A stretch of 7,335 bases of DNA from an uncultured Lachnospiraceae bacterium (GTDB lineage Bacteria; Bacillota; Clostridia; Lachnospirales; Lachnospiraceae), in contig CAJUSS010000114.1 in the NCBI GenBank assembly GCA_910588895.1, positions 3,996 to 11,330 of the forward strand, given 5' to 3'. The translations under genes were made by a program, and so were the position numbers. The notes under the pieces are model-generated. The model did not search any database, was not told the origin of the DNA, and worked only from the letters and a program-made list of their open reading frames with translations. This document shows, in pieces, positions 1 through 6,322 of the stretch (positions within the stretch are counted from its first letter, which is position 1; every line of letters begins with the position of its first letter).

Positions 1-2013
1 AAAAACATCTCCTTTCATATAGAAGAGCACGAAAAAGCGGCCATCGTGGGGATCAACGGCGCGGGAAAATCGACCCTGATGAAGATCATCGTGGGGGAGC
101 TGGCCGCCGACAGCGGCGATGTGGTCCTCTCCAAAGGCCGGACCATAGGCTATCTGGCCCAGCACCAGGACCTGGAGAGCGACCGTACCATCTATGAGGA
201 GGTCCTGGAGATCAAACGCCCTATCATCCGGATGGAGGAGCGGATCCGTCAGCTGGAAAACGAGATGAAAAGCCGTGAGGGGGACGAGCTGAAGGCCATG
301 CTGGCCGAGTACAGCCGCTTGAGCCACCAGTTCGAGCTGGAAAATGGCTATGCATACAAGAGCGAGGTGGCAGGTGTCCTAAAGGGTCTGGGCTTTAGCG
401 AAGATGGATTTGACAAAAAGGTCTCCACCTTATCCGGCGGACAGAAGACCAGGATCTCCCTTGGCAAGCTCCTGCTCTCCGACCCGGACATCATCCTTTT
501 AGACGAGCCTACCAACCATCTGGATATGGGGTCGATCACCTGGCTGGAGAACTACTTACTAAATTATAAGGGCAGCGTCATCATCGTGGCCCACGACCGG
601 TATTTCCTAAACCGGGTGGCCAAGAAGATCGTGGAGCTGGATCAGGGCGAAGCCCATGTGTACCTGGGAAACTATGAGGCCTACAGCGAAAAACGGGCTA
701 TGGTCCGCCAGGCCCAGATGAAGGCCTACTTAAACCAGCAGCAGGAGATCCGCCACCAGCAGGAGGTGATCGCCAAGCTCAAGTCTTTTAACCGGGAAAA
801 ATCCATCAAGCGGGCGGAGAGCCGGGAAAAGATGCTGGCAAAGATCTCTGTGCTGGAAAAGCCCACCCAGATCAATGACGCCATGTCCATCACCTTAGAG
901 CCCAGGATCGAGAGCGGGAACGACGTGCTGCAGATCGCGGATCTGGCCAAGTCCTTCGGCTCCTTGGAGCTGTTCTCCCATGTGGACATCGACATCAAGC
1001 GGGGCGAGCGGGTGGCCATCATCGGCAGCAACGGCACCGGAAAATCCACCCTCTTAAAGATCATCATGGGGCTCCTCCCCGCCGACTGCGGCCAGATCCG
1101 TCCCGGCTCCAAGGTCCATGTAGGCTACTACGACCAGGAGCAGCAGGTCCTCCACATGGAAAAGACCGTATTTGACGAGATCCAGGATGAATACCCGGAT
1201 ATGGACAATACCCGGGTCCGCAATGTGCTGGCCGCCTTCTTGTTCACCGGGGACGACGTGTTCAAGCGGATCTCTGACCTCAGCGGCGGCGAACGAGGGC
1301 GTGTCTCCTTAGCAAAGCTGATGCTGTCCGAGGCCAATCTGCTGATCCTGGACGAGCCCACCAACCATTTAGACATCACCTCCAAGGAGATCTTGGAGGA
1401 TGCCCTGCTCCATTACACCGGCACCGTCCTCTATGTGTCCCATGACCGGTACTTCATCAATAAGACCGCCACACGGATCTTGGAGCTGACCGGAGGGACC
1501 TTTATCAATTATCTTGGGGACTACGATTACTACCTGGAGAAAAAGGACGAGCTGACTAAGATCTATGTCGGCGGGGGCGCTGTTCCTGATCCCGGTGGGA
1601 AAGCCTCTCTTGGTGCCGGAGGGAATGCTCCTCTTGCTGTCGGGGGAAATGCCGCTGCCACAGACGGACAGCCCTTTCTTGCTGCTGCCGGGAAGACCCC
1701 GAAAACCCTAGCCGGGCTCACAGTGACAACGCCCGCCCCAAAGGCCTTCTCTGATCAGGCCGGGAAGCTGGACTGGAAAGCCCAGAAGGAAGAGCAGGCC
1801 AGGATCCGCAAACGGCAGAACGATCTGAAAAAAACAGAGGACAGCATCCACCAGCTGGAGACCCGGGACGCCCAGATCGACGAGCTGCTGACCCAGGAAG
1901 AGGTCTATACGGATGTAGGGCGGCTGGTGGAGCTGGACCGGGAGAAGGAGGAGATCGCAAAAAAGCTGGAAGAGCTTTATGCGGTGTGGGAAGAACTGGC
2001 GGAGGATGACTAG
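1..2013 (+). CDS. ABC-F family ATPase (5' end outside window)
   Basis: This is a soluble tandem ATPase of the ABC-F type. The family acts on ribosomes (translation factors or antibiotic-resistance factors) and does not transport. The frame is open from base 1. Family members begin about 20 residues further upstream, so the start is missing, and an internal GTG at 46 is not the true start. Counting from base 1, the first nucleotide-binding domain shows Walker A GINGAGKST (about residues 17-25), signature LSGGQ (144-148), Walker B ILLDEPTNHLD (about 165-175) and H-switch His198. A charged helical linker follows (about 210-295). The second domain shows GSNGTGKST (342-350), LSGGE (427-431), Asp451/Glu452 and His481. 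Both catalytic glutamates are present. Residues 524-579 form a Gly/Ala-rich octad-repeat linker before a charged C-terminal coiled coil (about 585-668). Layout resembles YdiF/Uup-like members, but the subfamily cannot be fixed by eye. The 71-residue gene at 2033 starts 19 bases after its stop. Confidence 0.95.
   Translation, partial: KNISFHIEEHEKAAIVGINGAGKSTLMKIIVGELAADSGDVVLSKGRTIGYLAQHQDLESDRTIYEEVLEIKRPIIRMEERIRQLENEMKSREGDELKAMLAEYSRLSHQFELENGYAYKSEVAGVLKGLGFSEDGFDKKVSTLSGGQKTRISLGKLLLSDPDIILLDEPTNHLDMGSITWLENYLLNYKGSVIIVAHDRYFLNRVAKKIVELDQGEAHVYLGNYEAYSEKRAMVRQAQMKAYLNQQQEIRHQQEVIAKLKSFNREKSIKRAESREKMLAKISVLEKPTQINDAMSITLEPRIESGNDVLQIADLAKSFGSLELFSHVDIDIKRGERVAIIGSNGTGKSTLLKIIMGLLPADCGQIRPGSKVHVGYYDQEQQVLHMEKTVFDEIQDEYPDMDNTRVRNVLAAFLFTGDDVFKRISDLSGGERGRVSLAKLMLSEANLLILDEPTNHLDITSKEILEDALLHYTGTVLYVSHDRYFINKTATRILELTGGTFINYLGDYDYYLEKKDELTKIYVGGGAVPDPGGKASLGAGGNAPLAVGGNAAATDGQPFLAAAGKTPKTLAGLTVTTPAPKAFSDQAGKLDWKAQKEEQARIRKRQNDLKKTEDSIHQLETRDAQIDELLTQEEVYTDVGRLVELDREKEEIAKKLEELYAVWEELAEDD
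1570..1737 (+). repeat. 24-bp coding repeat encoding a Gly-led octapeptide linker
   Basis: Inside the ABC-F gene, seven consecutive octads each begin with Gly: GGGAVPDP, GGKASLGA, GGNAPLAV, GGNAAATD, GQPFLAAA, GKTPKTLA, GLTVTTPA. The first four fit GGxAxxxx. At DNA level the units starting at 1594 and 1618 are clearly similar over 24 bases, and the outer units are more diverged. It lies between the second ATPase domain and the C-terminal coiled coil, so it probably acts as a flexible spacer. Period and position are read directly from the sequence. Origin by tandem duplication is inference. Confidence 0.7.
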
Positions 2014-2032
2014 GAAAGGAAGGAACCGATAT

Positions 2033-2248
2033 ATGGAACGTTTTCGACGGCCTTTGGCTGTGATCTGCCTGGTCCTCATAGGGATCTTGATCGTGACCGC
2101 CCTGGTGCTGGCTGTGATCGGGACAGAACAGGCCCTGCGGCTCTTAGCCGCGGACCTGTTCTGCCTGATCGTAGTGCCGGTGGCATTTTATGGGTATCAG
2201 ATGTTGTTGAACGCAAAGAAAAAAGATCAGGAAGATGACCAGGAGTAG
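2033..2248 (+). CDS. Small two-helix membrane protein, function unknown
   Basis: A 71-residue protein starting MERFRRPL. It has two hydrophobic segments, about residues 8-30 (LAVICLVLIGILIVTALVLAVIG without its charged ends) and 36-56, joined by a short loop, and ends in a highly charged tail of Lys then Asp/Glu (KKKDQEDDQE). The basic N-terminus suggests that both ends face the cytoplasm. The start at 2033 is preferred because the purine-rich AGGAAAGGAAGG at 2012-2023 is well placed. An upstream ATG at 1979 would overlap the ABC-F gene and add a charged, non-conserved-looking extension. The gene lies 19 bases after the ABC-F stop and is probably co-transcribed with it and possibly translationally coupled. 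I do not recognise a family. Its last codons overlap the terminator of the convergent MATE gene. Confidence 0.7.
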   Translation: MERFRRPLAVICLVLIGILIVTALVLAVIGTEQALRLLAADLFCLIVVPVAFYGYQMLLNAKKKDQEDDQE

Positions 2249-2260
2249 GCTATCTTCCCT
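2216..2260 (-). terminator. Intrinsic terminator for the MATE gene, inside the convergent small gene
   Basis: The arms GGAAGAT (2230-2236) and ATCTTCC (2252-2258) pair perfectly around a 15-base loop. One bulged base allows extension with CA/TG. Read on the minus strand, the hairpin is followed by TGATCTTTTTTC, a good U-tract, so it should stop transcription coming from the MATE gene. On the plus strand the following tract is only pyrimidine-rich (CTGCTCTTTCTC), so it may work weakly in that direction too. Confidence 0.6.
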
Positions 2261-2269
2261 GCTCTTTCT

Positions 2270-3613
2270 CTATCCTTGGGACCCGGCCGCCCCGCTCTTC
2301 CAGGGGCCTCTGCGGTAAAAGGACACCGACAGCACCGTGGCGATGCTCCAGCCGATCGGCCAGGAACACCAGATGCCGATATAGCCCAACTGCCTGGAGA
2401 ACAGGAAGGCTAAGACCACCCGCAGGACCAGGTCCGTAAAGGTGGAGACCATAAATTCCTCCATCATCCCGGCTCCCCTTAAGATACCGTCCGCCACCAG
2501 CTTTACCGCGATGACAAAGTAGAATGGCGGGACGATCTTTAAAAACCGGGTCCCGGAAGATAACGCCATCTGGGAGGGCTGATCCATGAAGATCCGGATC
2601 AACAGGTCGCCGGCAAAAAAATACAGCAGCACGATCGGGACAGCGATGAGCCCGACCATCTTTACCCCGACCCTGAACCCCTCCTTTACTCTGGCAAAGA
2701 TCCCTGCGCCCATGTTTTGGGCCGTATAGTTGGAGATGCCATTTCCCAGGGTGGTGAAGGATGTGACCACCAGATTGTTCAGCTTCACTGCGGCAGAATA
2801 GCCGGCGATCACACCGGCTCCAAAGCCATTGATCACGCCCTGGATGATGATATTGCCCACGGAGATGAAGCTCTGCTGCAGGATGCTGGGGACCGCGATC
2901 GCCGCCAGCTTTTTTAAGAGCAGGAAGGAGAACACGGACACCCTGCCATCCGTCTCCACCTGCGCAAGCCTTTTGAGCAATACCCACATGGACAGCACAC
3001 AGCTCACACCCTGGCAGAGGAAGGTGGCCCAGGCCACGCCCTCCACGCCCATATGCAAGGACGCCACGAACAGGATGTCCACCAGCACATTGGCTGTGGA
3101 AGAAAAGGCAAGGAAGAGGAACGGTGTCTTGGAGTCGCCCAGTGCCGAGAAGATACCGGTGGCGATATTATAAAAGAGCAGGAACGGCAGGCCCCATATA
3201 TAGATATCCAGGTAGGCCTTCGAATCCGCAAAGATCTCCTGAGGCGTCCGGATCAGTCCCAGGAGCCAGCCACACCCTAAGATCCCAAAGAACATCAGAC
3301 AGGCACAGACGATCCCGCTGGCGATCATGGCCGTGTACACCGCGGTCTTCATATTTTTGTAGTCCTTCGCCCCAAATAGCTGGGAGACGACCACCGAGCA
3401 GCCGATGTTGCAGCCAAACGAAAAGGCGATAAAGAGCATGGTGATCCCATAGCTGTTCCCCACGGCGGCCAATGCGTTCTCCCCGATCAGCTTGCCGGCC
3501 ACAAAGCTGTCAGCGATGTTGTAGAGCTGCTGGAAGATGATACTGCCAAAAAGCGGCATGCAGAATCTCCATAAGACCGTCTCCGGTCTTCCTACGGTCA
3601 GGTCTTTGTTCAT
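2270..3613 (-). CDS. MATE-family multidrug/organic cation exporter
   Basis: A complete 447-residue inner-membrane protein of the multi-antimicrobial extrusion (MATE) family. Members export drugs or metabolites in exchange for Na+ or H+, and the substrate cannot be told from this sequence. The N-terminus has the family pattern: GRPETVLWRFCMPLFGSIIF, then QQLYNIADSFVAGKLIG, then ALAAVGNS. Around residues 225-290 the second half repeats the fold, with AIAVPSILQQSF and a following GFGAGVIAGYSAA segment. Length and hydrophobic spacing fit about twelve transmembrane helices. The start is supported by AGGAGGAGA at about 3621-3629. A near-consensus promoter lies upstream and a hairpin terminator downstream. 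A LysR regulator is divergent from it, which suggests control by that protein. It is intact, with no frameshift visible. Confidence 0.95.
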   Translation of the reverse strand: MNKDLTVGRPETVLWRFCMPLFGSIIFQQLYNIADSFVAGKLIGENALAAVGNSYGITMLFIAFSFGCNIGCSVVVSQLFGAKDYKNMKTAVYTAMIASGIVCACLMFFGILGCGWLLGLIRTPQEIFADSKAYLDIYIWGLPFLLFYNIATGIFSALGDSKTPFLFLAFSSTANVLVDILFVASLHMGVEGVAWATFLCQGVSCVLSMWVLLKRLAQVETDGRVSVFSFLLLKKLAAIAVPSILQQSFISVGNIIIQGVINGFGAGVIAGYSAAVKLNNLVVTSFTTLGNGISNYTAQNMGAGIFARVKEGFRVGVKMVGLIAVPIVLLYFFAGDLLIRIFMDQPSQMALSSGTRFLKIVPPFYFVIAVKLVADGILRGAGMMEEFMVSTFTDLVLRVVLAFLFSRQLGYIGIWCSWPIGWSIATVLSVSFYRRGPWKSGAAGSQG

Positions 3614-3666
3614 GATCGATCTCCTCCTGTCTGGTCATCTATATCTCCTAAATTGATCCAGGGAGT

Positions 3667-3695
3667 ATTATACGCATTTCCGGGCGATCTGTAAA
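3667..3695 (-). promoter_or_regulatory. Sigma-A type promoter for the MATE gene
   Basis: On the minus strand, -35 TTTACA (3690-3695) and -10 TATAAT (3667-3672) are separated by exactly 17 bases. That is five of six and six of six matches to consensus. Transcription would start near 3660, leaving a leader of about 47 bases that contains the AGGAGG site. Confidence 0.7.
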
Positions 3696-3703
3696 ATACA
3701 TAA

Positions 3704-3724
3704 ATACTATCGCGATCATGCTAT
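3704..3724. promoter_or_regulatory. Candidate LysR-regulator binding dyad
   Basis: An imperfect 21-base dyad of the form ATAnnAT-N7-ATnnTAT on the minus strand lies eight bases upstream of the MATE -35 box. That is the usual place for an activation-type LysR site. It contains the perfect palindrome ATCGCGAT. Only half of the positions are symmetric, so this is a candidate based on position and shape. Confidence 0.35.
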
Positions 3725-3760
3725 TTTTATATGGCCTGTGCGATCCATCTTTCGTTTTTT

Positions 3761-3909
3761 TGTCAGGTTGGCTACGGGCAAAAACAGGGTCTGCCAGATA
3801 GCCGACTGGACCTGTCAGGGATCCTTTTCATCCCGCGACATCGAGATAACGTTGCTGTGGGAGAAGGATAACCGCGATCCCTTCGCCTGATCGGTAAAAA
3901 GAAGGGATC
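3761..3909 (+). other. Structured segment upstream of the LysR gene
   Basis: The segment holds several potential stems. GTTGGCTA (3767-3774) pairs with TAGCCGAC (3799-3806), with an inner GGCA/TGCC stem (3777-3780 with 3792-3795). GATCCCTTC (3876-3884) pairs perfectly with GAAGGGATC (3901-3909). GGGATC (3818-3823) could instead pair with GATCCC (3876-3881), which would exclude the last hairpin. TGTCAGG occurs at both 3761-3767 and 3813-3819. No U-tract follows the 3901-3909 arm, so it is not a plain terminator. It resembles no riboswitch I recognise. I see no convincing plus-strand promoter in the intergenic region and no supportable gene in it. Confidence 0.35.
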
Positions 3910-3949
3910 AAACACTCGCAAGCAATATTTCTCATAAAAAGGAGCTGCC

Positions 3950-4852
3950 ATGGACATCAGCTACGAACACTACCGCATCTTCTATCATGTTGCCAGATAC
4001 AAAAACCTTACGACCGCCGCTAAAGTCCTCCACAACGACCAGCCGAATCTGTCCCGCATCATCCGGCTCATGGAGCATGCCTTCGGCTGTCCTCTGCTGA
4101 TCCGTTCCAACCGGGGGATCACGCTGACACCAGAGGGAGAACGTCTCTATGCCCATGTGAAGATCGCGGTGGAACAGCTCCAGGCTGCAGAGGAGGAACT
4201 GCAGATGGTAGCCGGCCTGCACCAGGGGATGCTGACCGTGGGGGCCAGTGAGTCCGCCCTGCGCCTTTTGCTCCTGCCCGTACTTGGCAGGTTTAAGGCC
4301 TCCCATCCCCATATCCGCATCCGCATCCGGAACCATCTGACCGCCCAGGCAATGGCTTCCGTTCAGCAGGGCACCGTGGATCTTGCCGTGGTGGTCTCGC
4401 CCGCTGATATCCCAAAGCCTCTAAAGTCCTATCCGCTGATGGATTTTCACGATATCCTGATCGGCAGCAAAGACCTGGCCGCTCTGGCCGACCATCCCCT
4501 GTCCCTCCAGGAATTCAGCCGCTATCCCCTGATCTGCCTGGGCGAAGCGACCACCACCTATCAGTGCTACGATGCCTTTTATCGTGCCCATGGGACTCTC
4601 CTGAAACCCGAATTAGAAGCCGCCACCACAGACCAGGTCCTCACGATGGTCCAGCACGGCCTGGGCTCAGGCTTTATCCCGGAGATCTTCGCCAGAAGCG
4701 CTCTGGCCGCAGGTGAGGTCTGCCAGCTCCGTCTGGAGGAAGAGCTCCCCCGCCGCCAGATCATTCTGCTAGAAGATAAAGAACGCCCCCTGTCCGTCAC
4801 GGCGGGGGCGCTGAAAGATATGCTGGTGCAGTATGCGGGGGAGGAGCATTGA
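3950..4852 (+). CDS. LysR-type transcriptional regulator
   Basis: A 300-residue DNA-binding protein of the LysR family. Residues about 3-62 are the winged helix-turn-helix (YRIFYHVARYKNLTTAAKVL, then QPNLSRIIRLME and LLIRSNRGITLTPEGERL). A linker helix follows (about 65-90, VEQLQAAEEELQ). The rest is the two-lobed effector-binding domain, beginning around GMLTVGASESALRLLLLPVL. The length is typical. The start is supported by AAAAAGGAG (3936-3944). It is divergent from the MATE exporter across a 336-base region. LysR regulators commonly control a divergent neighbour and themselves, so the exporter is the likely target; the effector is unknown. It ends six bases from the convergent stop of the Rpn-tail gene. 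Confidence 0.93.
   Translation: MDISYEHYRIFYHVARYKNLTTAAKVLHNDQPNLSRIIRLMEHAFGCPLLIRSNRGITLTPEGERLYAHVKIAVEQLQAAEEELQMVAGLHQGMLTVGASESALRLLLLPVLGRFKASHPHIRIRIRNHLTAQAMASVQQGTVDLAVVVSPADIPKPLKSYPLMDFHDILIGSKDLAALADHPLSLQEFSRYPLICLGEATTTYQCYDAFYRAHGTLLKPELEAATTDQVLTMVQHGLGSGFIPEIFARSALAAGEVCQLRLEEELPRRQIILLEDKERPLSVTAGALKDMLVQYAGEEH
4784..4810 (-). terminator. GC-rich hairpin, candidate terminator for the convergent ATPase/Rpn-tail operon
   Basis: CGCCCCC (4784-4790) pairs perfectly with GGGGGCG (4804-4810), and the loop has an inner CCG/CGG stem. On the minus strand the hairpin is followed by TTCTTTATCTTCT, a T-rich though interrupted tract. It lies about 50 bases beyond the stop of the minus-strand Rpn-tail gene. 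It is inside the 3' coding part of the LysR gene; on the plus strand no T-run follows. Confidence 0.45.
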
Positions 4853-4858
4853 TGCCCT

Positions 4859-5101
4859 TCACATCATCTGTTCAAACTGTTCTACACTGTCTGCTCTGGC
4901 CGCAGACCTTAGCCATCGGCGCAGGGTCCCGTCATCTTGTTCACACTTGATCCTCGCAGCAAGCTCTGCCGGCACCCCTCCGATCTCGCTCAGCAGATCC
5001 AGGATATCTTCTGCTTTTCCTTCTGCTCTTCCCTCGATCCTTCCACGCAAGATGCCCTTCTCGATCCCATCTTGTACCAATATCTGTCCTAATATAGTCA
5101 T
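4859..5101 (-). CDS. Stand-alone Rpn-type C-terminal tail protein
   Basis: An 80-residue protein matching only the C-terminal part typical of the Rpn family (recombination-promoting nuclease/putative transposase, PD-(D/E)XK fold). It has a charged Gly-spaced helix (GIEKGILRGRIEGRAEGKAE), then DILDLLSEIGGVPAELAARI and a closing LRRWLRSAARADSVEQFEQM. The nuclease domain that normally precedes this is absent. An in-frame TAA lies just upstream (5117-5119), and the ATG has a strong AAGGAGG at 5110-5116, so it is translated as a separate product. It follows the ATPase gene by 53 bases on the same strand and is probably in its operon. In E. coli rpn genes, internal products consisting of the C-terminal domain are reported to restrain the full-length toxic nuclease. 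Whether this protein acts that way, or is a remnant, cannot be seen here. Confidence 0.7.
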   Translation of the reverse strand: MTILGQILVQDGIEKGILRGRIEGRAEGKAEDILDLLSEIGGVPAELAARIKCEQDDGTLRRWLRSAARADSVEQFEQMM

Positions 5102-5109
5102 CCCGACCG

Positions 5110-5116
5110 CCTCCTT
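5110..5116 (-). promoter_or_regulatory. Ribosome binding site fixing the Rpn-tail start
   Basis: AAGGAGG on the minus strand lies eight bases before the ATG at 5099-5101, directly after an in-frame TAA. It shows that the 80-residue frame starts here and is not the end of a longer Rpn gene. Confidence 0.75.
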
Positions 5117-5154
5117 TTACCATTTTGATCAGGTCCTTTCCCATCACAGCACAT

Positions 5155-6165
5155 TTATTTTTTTAAACTCCAATACCACCCGTCCCTTTTTTTCACCGAA
5201 TGGATCTGCAGTAACTTTTTTGCCTTCGCTACCGTCCTGATACCGATCCCCATATCCCGAAACCGCTGATGGACCTCTGCACAAGGAAGCGTCTCCTCTG
5301 CAAGCCATTGACGCAGGTATGTCTCCGCCTGAACCAGCTTTGAACCGCTCCTCCGATACGTTCCTGCAGAGGGAGACATCTCTGTCTCCAAAGCCGTAGC
5401 CGCTCCATCTAAGATCTGCTCTCTATCCTCCAAACGTTCGATCGGTCCGATCCATTGGAAACCAGCCATTGGGTCCAGCCTAAATGCAAAATCCTCTCCT
5501 TTCGGTGCAAGGCTGGACTTGATATGACGGACCACGCGGATATCCTCCCAACCTTCTAAACGGCCCACCTCCACTACACTCCTGGCCGCCGCCACGATAT
5601 CGATACTCCCCAGGCTCCGATATAAGCTCTTGGAGCCTCTGCTCTTGTTCATATGGCCGATCAATAGCACCGCACAGCGATACTTCTCCGCCAATGTCGC
5701 CAGTCCTGCCATGACATTCCGGATACTTCCTGCCCGCTGCATATCGATCCCTTTTCCCAAATACGATTGGATCGGGTCCACGATCAGCAAGCGAGCACCC
5801 GTCCTCTCTAACGCTCTTTCAAAACAGGCGTCCGCCAATGTCAGCGCATCTCCTCCTTCATCGATAAATGCGATCCGCTCACAGTCAGCTCCAGCCCCCT
5901 CCAGCCTGGGGCGGATCGTATCTCCTTTCCCATCCTCCGCACATTGATAGATCACTGTAGCCGGGGTAGCCAGGCAGTGTCCATCTGGGAGTAAGGTCCC
6001 ATTCGATATCGATGCCGCCAGCTTCAAGGCCATCGTGGACTTCCCCTCCCCCGGATCCCCCTGGACCAAGGTGATCTTCCCAAAGGGGATGTAGGGATAC
6101 CAGAGCCATTCGATAGATGTGACAAGTACATCTGCATAATATCGGATCTGGGTATGTTCTTCCAT
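5155..6165 (-). CDS. RecA-fold ATPase, AAA_25 / RepA-like helicase type
   Basis: A 336-residue P-loop ATPase of the RecA/DnaB-like fold. Visible elements are Walker A GDPGEGKST (residues 36-44), a probable catalytic glutamate in QCAEDG (Glu77), Walker B LLIVDP with Asp130, and the motif LLIGHMNK (about 167-174, His171). A basic C-terminal segment (about 270-336) looks like a winged helix, with ETYLRQWLAEE and GIGIRTVAKAKKLL and ending GWYWSL. This architecture is common for AAA_25/RepA-like proteins of plasmids, prophages and integrative elements, where they act as replication helicases or DNA-handling ATPases. No primase, integrase or initiator is present beside it. The start has GGAGAAAAG upstream (about 6169-6177). 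It is followed by the Rpn-tail gene and divergent from an XRE regulator. The family call is firm; the cellular role is open. Confidence 0.85.
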   Translation of the reverse strand: MEEHTQIRYYADVLVTSIEWLWYPYIPFGKITLVQGDPGEGKSTMALKLAASISNGTLLPDGHCLATPATVIYQCAEDGKGDTIRPRLEGAGADCERIAFIDEGGDALTLADACFERALERTGARLLIVDPIQSYLGKGIDMQRAGSIRNVMAGLATLAEKYRCAVLLIGHMNKSRGSKSLYRSLGSIDIVAAARSVVEVGRLEGWEDIRVVRHIKSSLAPKGEDFAFRLDPMAGFQWIGPIERLEDREQILDGAATALETEMSPSAGTYRRSGSKLVQAETYLRQWLAEETLPCAEVHQRFRDMGIGIRTVAKAKKLLQIHSVKKRDGWYWSLKK

Positions 6166-6182
6166 CCGCTTTTCTCCATAAG

Positions 6183-6198
6183 TTCTAATATATATGAA
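6183..6198. promoter_or_regulatory. Possible operator dyad near the ATPase start
   Basis: TTCTAATATATATGAA is symmetric at six of eight pairs. It lies just downstream of the minus-strand promoter, ahead of the ATPase gene. It is the size of an XRE-type operator, but in such AT-rich DNA this could be chance. Confidence 0.25.
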
Positions 6199-6215
6199 GT
6201 TATCCAGAAAACATC

Positions 6216-6224
6216 TGATATACT
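6216..6224 (+). promoter_or_regulatory. Extended -10 promoter for the XRE regulator
   Basis: TGATATACT fits the extended -10 pattern TGnTATAAT with one mismatch. No good -35 box is visible upstream, which such promoters can do without. A leader of about 90 bases would run to the XRE gene. A perfect TATAAT also occurs at 6229-6234 on this strand, likewise without a -35. Confidence 0.4.
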
Positions 6225-6226
6225 TT

Positions 6227-6255
6227 ATTATAATATAGAAAAATCTGTATTACAA
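6227..6255 (-). promoter_or_regulatory. Promoter for the ATPase / Rpn-tail operon
   Basis: On the minus strand, -35 TTGTAA (6250-6255) and a perfect -10 TATAAT (6227-6232) are 17 bases apart. The -10 sits inside the palindrome TATTATAATA (6226-6235), close to the plus-strand promoter elements, so one bound regulator could affect both directions. The XRE protein encoded next door is the obvious candidate. Confidence 0.55.
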
Positions 6256-6322
6256 TAAGTATGTATGGATTTTTCATCATTTTCTCATATACACCTCAAC
6301 TTTCAAGAAAGGTATACCCACC

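Noticed and set aside
46..48. GTG as the start of the ABC-F gene
   Set aside because: The frame is open to base 1, and the preceding codons encode the normal strand leading into Walker A (KNISFHIEEHEKAAIV), so the true start is outside the window.
1979..2032. Longer start for the small membrane protein, overlapping the ABC-F gene
   Set aside because: The later ATG at 2033 has the well-placed purine-rich binding site, and the extension looks like out-of-frame ABC-F coding sequence.
3876..3909. Intrinsic terminator upstream of the LysR gene
   Set aside because: The nine-pair stem is perfect, but no T-tract follows on either strand and the loop is long.
3772..3957. A 61-codon minus-strand frame between the MATE and LysR genes
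   Set aside because: It is rich in Arg, Ser and Pro without domain character, it overlaps the LysR start and the hairpin region, and it has no convincing ribosome binding site.
4833..5240. Plus-strand 135-codon frame across the Rpn-tail gene
   Set aside because: It is a Ser/Pro-rich antisense shadow of the Rpn-tail and ATPase coding frames.
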